Assembly (NCBI RefSeq): GCF_022288825.1
Contig: NZ_JAKOOW010000011.1
Coordinates: 266-21,699, forward strand
Length of the DNA stretch: 21,434 nucleotides
Direction of reading: 5' to 3'
From: Kingella pumchi
GTDB taxonomy: Bacteria > Pseudomonadota > Gammaproteobacteria > Burkholderiales > Neisseriaceae
Of the stretch, positions 12,907 through 20,126 are shown one piece after another (position 1 is the stretch's first letter; each line of letters starts with the position of its first letter). A program made the position numbers and the translations under genes. Below the pieces are notes generated by a model. It did no database searches. It was not told the DNA's origin and saw only the letters and a program-made list of their open reading frames with translations.

Positions 12907-14763
12907 TCAAACCGCGTCGATGCTTTGGCCGGCAAGGGCGCGTTTGATGTTGCGGTCCATGCGGCGGGCGGCGAAGCTGTCGGTGGCCTGCGCCAATTGC
13001 TGCACGGCCTGGCGGATGGCGGCGGCACCGCTGCCGTCTTTCAGGCTGCCGGCCAGGGCATCGACGGCATCCTGCACGCTTTGGCGCTCGGTGTCGGACA
13101 ACAAATCGCCGTCCATCTCCAGCGCGGCATTGACGGCGGCAATCAGCCCTTCGGCTTCGACCTGCGCTTCGGCGCGGGCGCGGGCGGTGATGTCGTCTTT
13201 GGCGTTGCTGATGCTGTCTTTGAGCATGCGGGTGATGGTTTCATCGTCCAGGCCGTAAGACGGTTTGACTTCGATCTGCGCCTGCACGCCGGTGGTCTGC
13301 TCGCGGGCGGACACCGACAGCAGGCCGTCGGCATCGACTTGAAATGTGACGCGGATGCGGGCGGCGCCGGCGGCCATCGGCGGGATGCCGCGCAGGGTGA
13401 ATTTGGCCAGGCTGCGGCAGTCGGCCACCAGTTCGCGCTCGCCCTGCACCACATGGATGCTCATCGCGCTCTGCCCGTCTTTAAAGGTGGTGAACTCCTG
13501 CGCACGGGCGGCGGGCAGGGTGGAATTGCGCGGGATGATTTTTTCCACCAGCCCGCCGTAGGTTTCCAGCCCGAGCGACAGCGGGGTAACGTCCAGCAGC
13601 AGCCAGTCGTCTTCGCGCTTGTTGCCGGCCAGCACGTCGGCCTGCACCGCCGCGCCGAGGGCAACCACTTGGTCGGGGTCGAGATTGTTCAGCGGTTCGC
13701 GGCCGAAAAATTCGGCAACGGCAGCCTGAACCTGCGGCATGCGGGTGGCGCCGCCGACCATAATCACGCCGTCCACATCCTGCTTGGCGACACCGGCGTC
13801 TTTGAGCGCCTGCTTCACCGGCTCGATGGTCTGCGCCACCAAATCGCGGGTCAGCGCTTCAAAGGTGTCGCGGCTGACTGCGGTGTCGATGCGCTGCCCG
13901 TTCAAATCGGCTTCAACGCGGCTTTCAGGCTGCCTGCTCAAGGCTTCTTTGGCGCTGCGGGCAAGCGCCAGCAGGCTTTGGCGCACGCCGGCATCGGCGG
14001 TATCGATGCCGGCGGTTTCGGCCAGATGAGCGGCCAGGCGGTGGTCGAAATCGTCGCCGCCCAGCGCCGAATTGCCGTTGGTGGCCTTCACTTCAAACAA
14101 CCCTTTGGACAGGCGCAGCACCGATACGTCGAAGGTGCCGCCGCCCAAGTCATACACCACAAAAGTGCCTTCGGCGGCGTTGTCCAGCCCGTAGGCAATG
14201 GCGGCGGCGGTGGGTTCGTTCAGCAGGCGCAGCACGTTCAAACCCGCCAGCCGCGCCGCGTCTTTGGTGGCCTGGCGTTGGGCTTCGTCGAAATAGGCCG
14301 GCACGGTAATCACCGCGCCGGTCAGGCTGCCGCCCAGCGAAGCTTCCGCGCGCGCTTTGAGCACGCGCAGAATCTCGGCAGACACTTCGACGGCGGTTTT
14401 CACGCCGTGGCGGGTGTCCAGCCCGATCAGGCGCTCGCTGTCGGCAAAGCGGTAGGGCAGACGGCCGGCATCAACGTCTTCGAGCTTGCGCCCGATTAGC
14501 CGCTTGGCCGAGCTGACGGTATTGGCGGCATCGCTGCCGGCCGCCGCCGCGGCATCGCTGCCGACCAGTATCTCGCCCGCTTCGCCGTAACGCACCACCG
14601 ATGGCAGCGACACCTGCCCGTTTTCATCGGCCAGACAAACCGCGCTGCCGCTGCGCACGGTAGCGACCAGGCTGTTGGTGGTTCCCAAATCGATGCCTAC
14701 CGCCAGCCGGTGCTGGTGCGGCGCGGCGGAAAGACCGGGTTCGGCGATTTGAAGCAGTGCCAT
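12907..14763 (-). CDS. hscA: Fe-S cluster assembly Hsp70 chaperone HscA
   Basis: HscA is the specialised Hsp70 that, with HscB, helps transfer Fe-S clusters from IscU to client proteins in an ATP-dependent cycle. The 618-residue protein starts with the HscA hallmark MALLQIAEPG, then AVGIDLGTTNS (ATP phosphate-1 motif, about 21-31). The ATPase continues with VYDLGGGTFDVSVL and MVGGATRMP, the linker region with LLLDVTPLSLGLE, and the substrate domain follows. The C-terminal helical part ends in RRMDRNIKRAL, as in HscA rather than DnaK. A longer frame to 15096 is rejected: ATG 14763 matches the family and has AAAGG upstream plus a well-spaced promoter. It stands alone here; hscB, fdx and iscU are not adjacent. 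DUS copies encode R-Q-P-E-S within the gene. Confidence 0.96.
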   Translation of the reverse strand: MALLQIAEPGLSAAPHQHRLAVGIDLGTTNSLVATVRSGSAVCLADENGQVSLPSVVRYGEAGEILVGSDAAAAAGSDAANTVSSAKRLIGRKLEDVDAGRLPYRFADSERLIGLDTRHGVKTAVEVSAEILRVLKARAEASLGGSLTGAVITVPAYFDEAQRQATKDAARLAGLNVLRLLNEPTAAAIAYGLDNAAEGTFVVYDLGGGTFDVSVLRLSKGLFEVKATNGNSALGGDDFDHRLAAHLAETAGIDTADAGVRQSLLALARSAKEALSRQPESRVEADLNGQRIDTAVSRDTFEALTRDLVAQTIEPVKQALKDAGVAKQDVDGVIMVGGATRMPQVQAAVAEFFGREPLNNLDPDQVVALGAAVQADVLAGNKREDDWLLLDVTPLSLGLETYGGLVEKIIPRNSTLPAARAQEFTTFKDGQSAMSIHVVQGERELVADCRSLAKFTLRGIPPMAAGAARIRVTFQVDADGLLSVSAREQTTGVQAQIEVKPSYGLDDETITRMLKDSISNAKDDITARARAEAQVEAEGLIAAVNAALEMDGDLLSDTERQSVQDAVDALAGSLKDGSGAAAIRQAVQQLAQATDSFAARRMDRNIKRALAGQSIDAV

Positions 14764-14801
14764 GTGTGTGCCTTTGCTATCTCGGAATGGAAAAGGCGCG
14801 C

Positions 14802-14830
14802 ATTTTATCATTGCCGAGTGTTTTTGTCGG
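14802..14830 (-). promoter_or_regulatory. Predicted sigma-70 promoter of hscA
   Basis: On the minus strand, -35 CCGACA (14830-14825) and -10 TAAAAT (14807-14802) are separated by exactly 17 bp. The -10 has the extended form TGATAAAAT. The start codon lies about 38 bases downstream of the -10. Confidence 0.6.
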
Positions 14831-14857
14831 GTATGGCGCGGCAGGCTGAAAAGTCGG

Positions 14858-14893
14858 GCAGCCTGAAAACAGGATAGGTGGTTTTCAGGCTGC
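14858..14893. terminator. Inverted DUS pair upstream of hscA
   Basis: GCAGCCTGAAAAC (14858-14870) and GTTTTCAGGCTGC (14881-14893) form a 13-bp perfect stem with a 10-base loop, followed on the plus strand by TTTTT. It has the form of a plus-strand terminator but no plus-strand gene ends here; it may insulate hscA from the plus-strand side. Confidence 0.5.
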
Positions 14894-15004
14894 TTTTTGC
14901 TTGGGTGGTTTGGAGTGCTCGTTTGAAGCTGCCTGCAATATCTTTGGACAGAATTTCGGAAAGTTCTGCCCGATCCACCTTTGCGCGCCATCGCCGCGCG
15001 GCGC

Positions 15005-15174
15005 CCTACTTTCTTTGCGTCGCCAAAGAAAGTAGGCAAAGAAAGGCGACCCCGGTTGCAGGCCGCGCTTGGGGCGCGGCTTCCCTCACGCCGCACGGCT
15101 TTTCCGGCGCGTACGAACTCGCCTTGCTTGGGGCAAGGCTCAAACAGGACGCACGCTTGAATCCGGAAAAACCG
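15005..15174. repeat. Structured intergenic repeat with four stems
   Basis: CCTACTTTCTTTG (15005-15017) and CAAAGAAAGTAGG (15024-15036) form a 13-bp stem. GCCGCGC-TTGGG-GCGCGGC (15062-15080) and GCCTTGC-TTGGG-GCAAGGC (15121-15139) are two hairpins with the same loop but different complementary stems. CGGCTTTTCCGG (15096-15107) pairs with CCGGAAAAACCG (15163-15174) around the third hairpin. The CTTTCTTTG/CAAAGAAAG hairpin belongs to a repeat type I know from intergenic regions of several proteobacterial genera. Confidence 0.6.
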
Positions 15175-15289
15175 CGCTCTGTTCGGCTGCGCCAGGGGTG
15201 GGGCTGCCTGTAGTAAACCTTAACGAAAAAGCAGCCTGCGCCGCGCATGCTGCTTGGTTTTCAAGCCTCCTGCCTCGTAAGCACCGTTT

Positions 15290-15310
15290 GGTGCACGGTG
15301 TGCACCCTAC
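15290..15310. repeat. Short palindromic repeat (GTAGG-type), copy 2
   Basis: GGTGCAC (15290-15296), loop GGT, GTGCACC (15300-15306), then CTAC. On the minus strand it begins GTAGG, as the other copies do, but with a different arm sequence. Confidence 0.55.
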
Positions 15311-15413
15311 GGCCGCTAAAACCGTTTGGGTTTCAGGCTGCCTTTTTAAGTTTCACCCCGAAACACCGCTACCTGTCTGAGCGGTGGCAAACAGCAATGC
15401 CAACGCCCCCATG

Positions 15414-15441
15414 CTGTCAAACTGCCAAACTGCTTTATAAT
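15414..15441 (+). promoter_or_regulatory. Predicted sigma-70 promoter of xerD (and probably ligA)
   Basis: -35 CTGTCA (15414-15419) and a perfect -10 TATAAT (15436-15441) with a 16-bp spacer. The -10 ends 28 bases before the xerD ATG. Confidence 0.6.
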
Positions 15442-15469
15442 CCGCCGCTTTCCACTTTTTTCGCCGCTT

Positions 15470-16348
15470 ATGAAATCCGATGCCGAACTGGCCGACGCTT
15501 TTCTCGAATACCTGTGGCTGCGCGAGCGGCTGGCGCAAAACACGCTTGATGCCTACCGCCGCGATTTGGCCAAACTCTCTGCAGCGCTGGCCGATGGCGG
15601 ACTAAGCCTGGCAAGTGCTGACAGCGAAGCGCTGGCGGCGGCGGTGCATGCCGGCGGCGCGGCCAGCACGCAGGCGCGGATGCTGTCGGCCGCCAAGCGT
15701 TTTTACGGCTGGCTGCACGAAACCGAGCAGCGCGGCGACAATCCCTGCGCCATTCTCAAAGCCGCCAAGCAGCCGCAGCGGCTGCCGGTGCTGGTTAGCG
15801 AAGCGCAGATCGACGCGCTGCTGGCCGCGCCCGATACGGCCGACCCTTTCGGCCTGCGCGACAAGGCGCTGCTGGAATTGGTTTACGCCACCGGCCTGCG
15901 CGCCAGCGAAGCGGTCGGCCTGGCCTTGAACGATGTCGGGCTGGAGCGCGGCATCGTCCACACCGTCGGCAAAGGCGGCAAGCCGCGCATCGTGCCGCTG
16001 GGCGCCGAAGCCTCGCACTGGCTGGAGCGCTATCTGCGAGAAGCGCGGGGGCAGATACTCAAAGGCCGCCGCTGCGACGCACTGTTTGTCGGCAACAAAA
16101 AAGGCGCCATCAGCCGCCAGCTTGCCTGGCAGATCGTGCGCCGCTACACCGAGGCGGTAGGCATCGAAGGACTGTCACCGCACGGCCTGCGCCACGCCTT
16201 TGCCACCCATATGCTCAACCACGGCGCCGATTTGCGCGTGCTGCAGCTGCTGCTGGGCCATGCCGACATCACCACCACCCAGATTTACACCCATGTGGCC
16301 GATTTGCGGCTGCAGGAAATCGTCAAACGCCACCATCCGCGCAGTTAA
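15470..16348 (+). CDS. xerD: Site-specific tyrosine recombinase XerD
   Basis: XerD works with XerC at dif under control of FtsK to resolve chromosome dimers before cell division. The 292-residue length matches (E. coli 298). The N-terminal SAM-like core-binding domain covers about 1-95. The catalytic domain shows the full set: R144 (TGLRASE), K168 (VGKGGK), H238 and R241 (HGLRH), H264 (LLGHADI) and the nucleophile Y273 (QIYTHV). The spacing of these residues matches XerD closely, so it is the housekeeping enzyme rather than a phage or integron integrase. ATG 15470 has no strong ribosome site but a good promoter lies just upstream. ligA starts 30 bases after the stop on the same strand and is probably co-transcribed. 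Confidence 0.95.
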   Translation: MKSDAELADAFLEYLWLRERLAQNTLDAYRRDLAKLSAALADGGLSLASADSEALAAAVHAGGAASTQARMLSAAKRFYGWLHETEQRGDNPCAILKAAKQPQRLPVLVSEAQIDALLAAPDTADPFGLRDKALLELVYATGLRASEAVGLALNDVGLERGIVHTVGKGGKPRIVPLGAEASHWLERYLREARGQILKGRRCDALFVGNKKGAISRQLAWQIVRRYTEAVGIEGLSPHGLRHAFATHMLNHGADLRVLQLLLGHADITTTQIYTHVADLRLQEIVKRHHPRS

Positions 16349-16378
16349 TGCCGTTTATCCCGAAAGCAGCCTGAAACC

Positions 16379-18769
16379 ATGAATCCCCAAACCCGCATTG
16401 CCGAACTCACCGCCCTTTTAAACCGCTACGCCCGCGAGTATTACACGCTCGATGCGCCCAGTGTGCCCGATGCCGAATACGACCGTCTGTTCCGCGAACT
16501 CGAAGCGCTGGAAGCCGCGCATCCCGCTTTCAGGCTGCCGGAAAGCCCCACCGCCCGCGTCGGCGGCGCGGTACTGGACGGCTTTGAAACCGTTGTCCAC
16601 GCCGTGCCGATGCTCTCGCTTTCCAACGCCTTTTCGCCGCAAAACGATACCGGCGTTTTCGACCACGCCGAAATGCTGGCTTTCGACGAGCGGATAAACA
16701 AAGACTTGGCCGCCGCCACCGAATACGTAATCGAACCCAAATTCGACGGCCTGGCCGTCAGCCTGCTCTACCGCGACGGCGTATTCGTGCAGGCGGCCAC
16801 GCGCGGCGACGGCGCGGCGGGCGAAGACGTTACCGAAAACATCAAAACCGTGCGCAATATCCCGCTGCGGCTGGCCGGAAAAAACGTGCCGCCGCTAATT
16901 GAAGTGCGCGGCGAAGTGCTGATGCTCAAAGCCGATTTCGCCGCACTGAACAAACGGCAGGAAGCGGCGGGGCAAAAGCCGTTTGCCAACCCGCGCAACG
17001 CCGCCGCCGGCAGCCTGCGCCAGCTCGATTCGCGCATCACCGCTCAGCGCAAGCTGCACTTTTTCGCCTACGGCATCGCCCGTTTTGAAGGCGCGGCCAG
17101 GCAGCCTGAAAGCCACGCGCAAGAGCTCGAATGGCTCGCGGAACTCGGTTTCAGCCTGCCCAAAGGCAACTGGCGCATCTGCCCCGATATTGCCTGCGCG
17201 CTCGCCTTTTACGAAGCCATGGCGCAACAGCGGCCGAACCTGCCCTACGAAATCGACGGCATGGTGGTGAAAGTAAACAGCCTGGCGCAACAGCAGGTTT
17301 TGGGCTTTCGCGACCGCAGCCCGCGCTGGGCGATCGCCCACAAATTTCCCGCCGAAGAAGCGCTCACCACCGTTGAGAATATCGACGTTCAAGTCGGCCG
17401 CACCGGCGCCCTGACCCCCGTCGCCCGACTGGCGCCGGTGTTTGTCGGCGGCGTAACCGTTACCAACGCCACCCTGCACAACCAGGACGAAATCGAGCGC
17501 AAAGACGTGCGCGTGGGCGATACCGTCATCGTGCGCCGCGCCGGCGACGTGATTCCCGAAGTGGTGCGCGTGCTGCCCGAGCGGCGGCCGATGGTGGAAG
17601 AAGCGGGGGACGACTTGTTTTCAGGCAGCCTGAAACCCAGATTTCCCGCTTTCAGGCTGCCTGAAAACTGCCCGGTGTGCGGCAGCAAAGTCGAGCGCGA
17701 AGAAAACGAAGCTGTTGCCCGCTGCACCGGCGGCATGCTGTGCCAAGCCCAGCGCGCGCAAGGCTTAATCCACTTTGCCGCGCGCAAAGCGATGGACATC
17801 GACGGTCTCGGCCAAAAGCAGATTGAAGCACTGGTCGAACAAAACATCGTCGGCAGCTTCGCCGACCTGTACCGCCTGACGCTGGCCGATCTGCAGAAAA
17901 TGAAAGAGCAGGCCGATGGCGGCGACAGGCAGCCTGAAAACGAAAACGGCAGCCGCAAAAAAGCGCCGGTCAAATGGGCGCAGAATATTCTCGACGGTAT
18001 CGCCGCCAGCAAAAACCCGCCGCTGGCGCGCCTGCTGTTTGCGCTCGGCATCCGCCACGTCGGCGAATCCACCGCCAAGCAGCTGGCGTCGTCCTTCGGC
18101 AGTCTCGACACCGTGCGCCGCGCCCCCGAGCCGGTGCTCGCCTGCCTGCCCGATATCGGCGCCGTTGTCGCCCAGTCCATCGCCCGCCATTTCCGCGACC
18201 CGCAGCAAAACCGTCTGCTCGACGATCTACTCGCCGCCGGCGTCGCCCCCCAAACCGCCGCCGCATCCCGCAGCCTGAACGCCCAAATCCCGCCAGAGCG
18301 CTGGCTCGCCCGCCTGCCCGGTCTCAAACTCAGCGAAAAACGCGCCCAAGAGCTGTGGCAGCTCGCCGGCAGCCTAGACGCCCTGCAACACGACCCCGCC
18401 CTGCCGCAAAACTGGCAGGACTGGCGCCGCCAACCCGAAAACGCCGCTCTGCTCGCCCAAACCATCGCCTTTATAAACAGCCTGCCCGCCGACCATCCAG
18501 CCGACGGCGACGGCAACAACGAAGCAGCAGGCAGACTGAAAGCCGCAATCGCCGGCAAAACCTTCGTGCTCACCGGCACCCTGCCCACGCTCAAACGCGA
18601 CCAGGCCGCCGCCCTGATCGAAGACGCCGGCGGCAAAGTTTCCGGCAGCGTCTCGAAAAAAACCGACTACGTCGTCGCCGGCGAAGCCGCCGGCAGCAAG
18701 CTCGACAAAGCCGCCGCGCTGGGCATCACCGTGATTGGCGAAGCCGAACTGCTGGCCATGCTCGGCTGA
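16379..18769 (+). CDS. ligA: NAD-dependent DNA ligase LigA, enlarged by insertions
   Basis: LigA seals nicks in duplex DNA using NAD+ in replication and repair. Domains in order: Ia (NMN-binding, YYTLDAPSVPDAEYDRL at 21-37), adenylation domain with catalytic K121 in EPKFDGLAVS, OB fold, four-Cys zinc finger (CPVC ... RC ... C), helix-hairpin-helix region (GIRHVGESTAKQLA), and a C-terminal BRCT domain (GKTFVLTGTLPTLKRDQA ... ELLAML). At 796 residues it is much longer than E. coli LigA (671); meningococcal LigA is also long. Extra sequence lies before the zinc finger, in the helix-hairpin-helix region and before BRCT. Part of it is encoded by uptake sequences read in frame as R-Q-P-E, F-R-L-P or S-G-S-L-K. 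A DUS (16363-16374) occupies the ribosome-site position just before the ATG. Confidence 0.96.
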   Translation: MNPQTRIAELTALLNRYAREYYTLDAPSVPDAEYDRLFRELEALEAAHPAFRLPESPTARVGGAVLDGFETVVHAVPMLSLSNAFSPQNDTGVFDHAEMLAFDERINKDLAAATEYVIEPKFDGLAVSLLYRDGVFVQAATRGDGAAGEDVTENIKTVRNIPLRLAGKNVPPLIEVRGEVLMLKADFAALNKRQEAAGQKPFANPRNAAAGSLRQLDSRITAQRKLHFFAYGIARFEGAARQPESHAQELEWLAELGFSLPKGNWRICPDIACALAFYEAMAQQRPNLPYEIDGMVVKVNSLAQQQVLGFRDRSPRWAIAHKFPAEEALTTVENIDVQVGRTGALTPVARLAPVFVGGVTVTNATLHNQDEIERKDVRVGDTVIVRRAGDVIPEVVRVLPERRPMVEEAGDDLFSGSLKPRFPAFRLPENCPVCGSKVEREENEAVARCTGGMLCQAQRAQGLIHFAARKAMDIDGLGQKQIEALVEQNIVGSFADLYRLTLADLQKMKEQADGGDRQPENENGSRKKAPVKWAQNILDGIAASKNPPLARLLFALGIRHVGESTAKQLASSFGSLDTVRRAPEPVLACLPDIGAVVAQSIARHFRDPQQNRLLDDLLAAGVAPQTAAASRSLNAQIPPERWLARLPGLKLSEKRAQELWQLAGSLDALQHDPALPQNWQDWRRQPENAALLAQTIAFINSLPADHPADGDGNNEAAGRLKAAIAGKTFVLTGTLPTLKRDQAAALIEDAGGKVSGSVSKKTDYVVAGEAAGSKLDKAAALGITVIGEAELLAMLG

Positions 18770-18822
18770 TAGGCGCCACACAAAGGCAGCCTGAAAATCT
18801 TGGCACTTTCCCAACCAGCGTC

Positions 18823-18919
18823 ATTCCCGCACAGGCGGGAATCTTATTTGAAATCCCCAAAGGCTTGGAGAAGCAAACCATTGTCTGAGTTTTACCAAGA
18901 TTCCCGCCTGCGCGGGAAT
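18823..18919. repeat. dRS3-bounded intergenic unit (NIME-like)
   Basis: Two 20-bp elements of the form ATTCCC-N8-GGGAAT (18823-18842 and 18900-18919) flank 57 bases. That form is the neisserial dRS3 repeat. Outside them the flanks are also inverted: GTCATTCCC on the left and GGGAATGAC on the right. This matches the neisserial intergenic mosaic elements, in which a short RS unit lies between dRS3 copies. Confidence 0.75.
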
Positions 18920-18933
18920 GACGGTATTGGGTT

Positions 18934-18992
18934 GTAGGTCGGGCATTTATGCCCGACAAATCCCATCCGCAAAGTCGGGCATAAATGCCGAC
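18934..18992. repeat. Two tandem copies of the GTAGG-type palindrome
   Basis: GTAGG then GTCGGGCATTTATGCCCGAC (palindrome at 18938-18957) is followed after 16 bases by GTCGGGCATAAATGCCGAC (18974-18992), which has lost one base. The unit is the same as at 1632-1655. Confidence 0.75.
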
Positions 18993-19245
18993 AAATGGCT
19001 GCCACCGGCAGTACATTTGCAGCGTGGTTTTTGGGACGCGAAATAAGGAAAAAAGCAACCTGAAAACAGAAAACCAGTTTTCAGGCTGCCTGTTACGCCC
19101 CCAAAGCAGCCTGAAAGGGCGGCGGCGCTTTGTGTTACACTCGCCGCCTGTTTTTCCCGCAGCCGCTGCGGCGCTGCCGCCGTTTTCAGGCTGCCCGATC
19201 GGCCTGCCGCGCCCCGTGCCGGCGGCGTTTTGTTTGAGAACAACC

Positions 19246-19773
19246 ATGACTGCTTTTTTCTGTGCCGCCGGCCTGCCGGCCGCTGCCGCCGAGCCGGTGA
19301 TGCCGGCACTCGGCAGCACTTCTTCCGCCGTAATCTGGATATCGCTGCTGCTGTTGCTGGTGATTCCGTCGACCATCGTGCTGGCGATGCCGCAAAACCG
19401 CCTGCGCCGCACGCTGATCAACTGGCTGCTGTGGTTTTTCGGCGCGGTATTTCTGCTGCTGGGCATTATCGGCGCCTTTTTGCCGATAATGCCGACCACC
19501 CCTTTCGTGCTGGTTACCGCCGCCTGTTGGGGGCGGGCGTCGCCGCGCTTTCACCGCTGGCTGCACCAGCATCGCTTTTTCGGGCCGATGGTGCAAAACT
19601 GGGAACAGCGGCGGGCGGTGCCGCGGCGGGCAAAATACCTGGCCTGGTCGATGATGACGCTCTCCTGCAGCTGGCTGTTTTTCCAGTTTCCGCAGCGCTG
19701 GTACGTCGGCGCCGGAACTTCCGCCGTCTGTCTGTGCGTCGCCCTGTGGATGGCACGCCTGCCCGATGCCTGA
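19246..19773 (+). CDS. DUF454 (YbaN-like) inner-membrane protein
   Basis: A membrane protein of unknown function in the DUF454/YbaN family. The family core runs from about residue 55: a helix WLLWFFGAVFLLLGIIGAFLP, the signature LPIMPTTPFVLVTAACWGRASPRFHRWL, then HRFFGPMV-NWEQRRAVPRRAK and a pair of C-terminal helices. E. coli YbaN is only about 125 residues; this protein has about 50 extra at the N-terminus, including another helix (SAVIWISLLLLLVIPSTIVLAM). Possible starts are ATG 19246 (175 aa, chosen because the reading stays hydrophobic and codon-consistent), ATG 19300 or ATG 19390, the last giving the bare family core. The ribosome site at 19246 is weak. A wide-loop DUS pair follows the stop. 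Confidence 0.8.
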   Translation: MTAFFCAAGLPAAAAEPVMPALGSTSSAVIWISLLLLLVIPSTIVLAMPQNRLRRTLINWLLWFFGAVFLLLGIIGAFLPIMPTTPFVLVTAACWGRASPRFHRWLHQHRFFGPMVQNWEQRRAVPRRAKYLAWSMMTLSCSWLFFQFPQRWYVGAGTSAVCLCVALWMARLPDA

Positions 19774-19778
19774 CAGGC

Positions 19779-19824
19779 TTTCAGGCTGCCGCCGGCAAAC
19801 GGATACGGATCAGGCAGCCTGAAA
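19779..19824 (+). terminator. DUS pair after the DUF454 gene
   Basis: TTTCAGGCTGCC (19779-19790) and GGCAGCCTGAAA (19813-19824) form a 12-bp perfect stem with a 22-base loop, 5 bases after the stop codon. Confidence 0.55.
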
Positions 19825-19856
19825 AACATCGCGGCTTAAAACCCGCCGACAACAAA

Positions 19857-19887
19857 CGCCCCTGCCGGAAGCATTGCGGCAGGGGCG
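19857..19887. repeat. GC-rich hairpin
   Basis: CGCCCCTGCCG (19857-19867) and CGGCAGGGGCG (19877-19887) form an 11-bp perfect stem with a 9-base loop. It is followed by a self-palindromic DUS (19895-19909). Possibly a second terminator for the DUF454 gene. Confidence 0.5.
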
Positions 19888-19926
19888 CGGCATTTTCAGG
19901 CAGCCTGAAAGCCGGGTTCGGCAATC

Positions 19927-19992
19927 GTAGCTTGGGTTGCACACCCAACAAACCCAAAAGCAGCCTGAAAGTTGGGTCTCGACCCAACCTAC
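19927..19992. repeat. Two further GTAGG-type palindromic repeats
   Basis: GTAGC then TTGGGT-TGCAC-ACCCAA (19932-19948), and on the other strand GTAGG then GTTGGGTCGAGACCCAAC (19988-19971). They share the layout of the other copies but have TTGGGT arms. A DUS lies between them. Confidence 0.55.
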
Positions 19993-20021
19993 GCTTGCTA
20001 TCCGTTGATGTGAAGCCGTTT

Positions 20022-20126
20022 TATAGTGAATTAACAAAAACCAGTACAGCGTTGGCTCGCCTTGCCGTACTATTTGTACTGTCTGCGGCTCGACGCCTTG
20101 TCCTGATTTAAATTTAATCCACTATA
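20022..20126. mobile_element. Correia repeat enclosed element (CREE), short form
   Basis: A 105-bp unit that starts TATAGTGAATTAACAAAAAC and ends TTAAATTTAATCCACTATA, so both ends match the Correia terminal inverted repeats (TATAGTGGATTAA...). The interior has the known CREE segments AGTACAAATAGTACGGC and CGCAGACAG on the minus strand. The length matches the short (about 104-108 bp) class with an internal deletion. CREEs are non-autonomous elements that insert at TA, can carry promoter boxes at their ends and can be cut by RNase III when transcribed. This copy supplies the last 18 codons of the minus-strand gene at its right. Confidence 0.9.

Larger units (their letters stand above)
14764..15469. 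other. 700-bp gene-free, repeat-rich region between hscA and xerD
   Basis: No frame here looks like a real protein. It contains the hscA promoter (14802-14830), an inverted DUS pair (14858-14893), a structured repeat with several hairpins (about 15005-15174), a DUS-like AAGCAGCCTGCG (15229-15240), a GTAGG-type palindrome (15290-15310), another DUS near 15332-15343 and the xerD promoter (15414-15441). Confidence 0.6.
18770..19245. other. Repeat-rich intergenic region between ligA and the DUF454 gene
   Basis: About 475 bases without a supported gene. It has a DUS just after ligA (18784-18795), a dRS3-bounded unit (18823-18919), two copies of the GTAGG-type palindrome (18934-18957, 18974-18992), a hairpin CCTGAAAAC/GTTTTCAGG (19059-19067, 19077-19085), another DUS (near 19105) and a weak -10 (TACACT, 19136-19141) for the next gene. 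Confidence 0.6.

Noticed and set aside
12925..14499. Long plus-strand open frame (524 codons) opposite hscA
   Set aside because: It mirrors hscA codons in a GC-rich gene, has low-complexity Gly/Ala/Phe/His composition and matches no family; hscA on the other strand is unmistakable.
14764..15096. N-terminal extension of hscA
   Set aside because: The family start MALLQ is at 14763 with its own promoter; the upstream frame reads through repeats and a DUS hairpin.
14878..15380. Plus-strand open frames of about 100 codons in the hscA-xerD gap
   Set aside because: They overlap palindromic repeats and DUS, have no ribosome sites and resemble no protein.
15470..16348. Tyrosine recombinase as sign of a genomic island or phage
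   Set aside because: Catalytic residues, length and spacing match housekeeping XerD, and no attachment site or tRNA gene is beside it.
17389..18636. Long minus-strand open frame (415 codons) opposite ligA
   Set aside because: Antisense shadow of ligA with Ser/Arg/Pro-rich composition and no domain signal.
18818..18992. CRISPR array suggested by closely spaced repeats
   Set aside because: The repeats are palindromic dRS3 and GTAGG-type units without regular spacers, and no cas genes are present.
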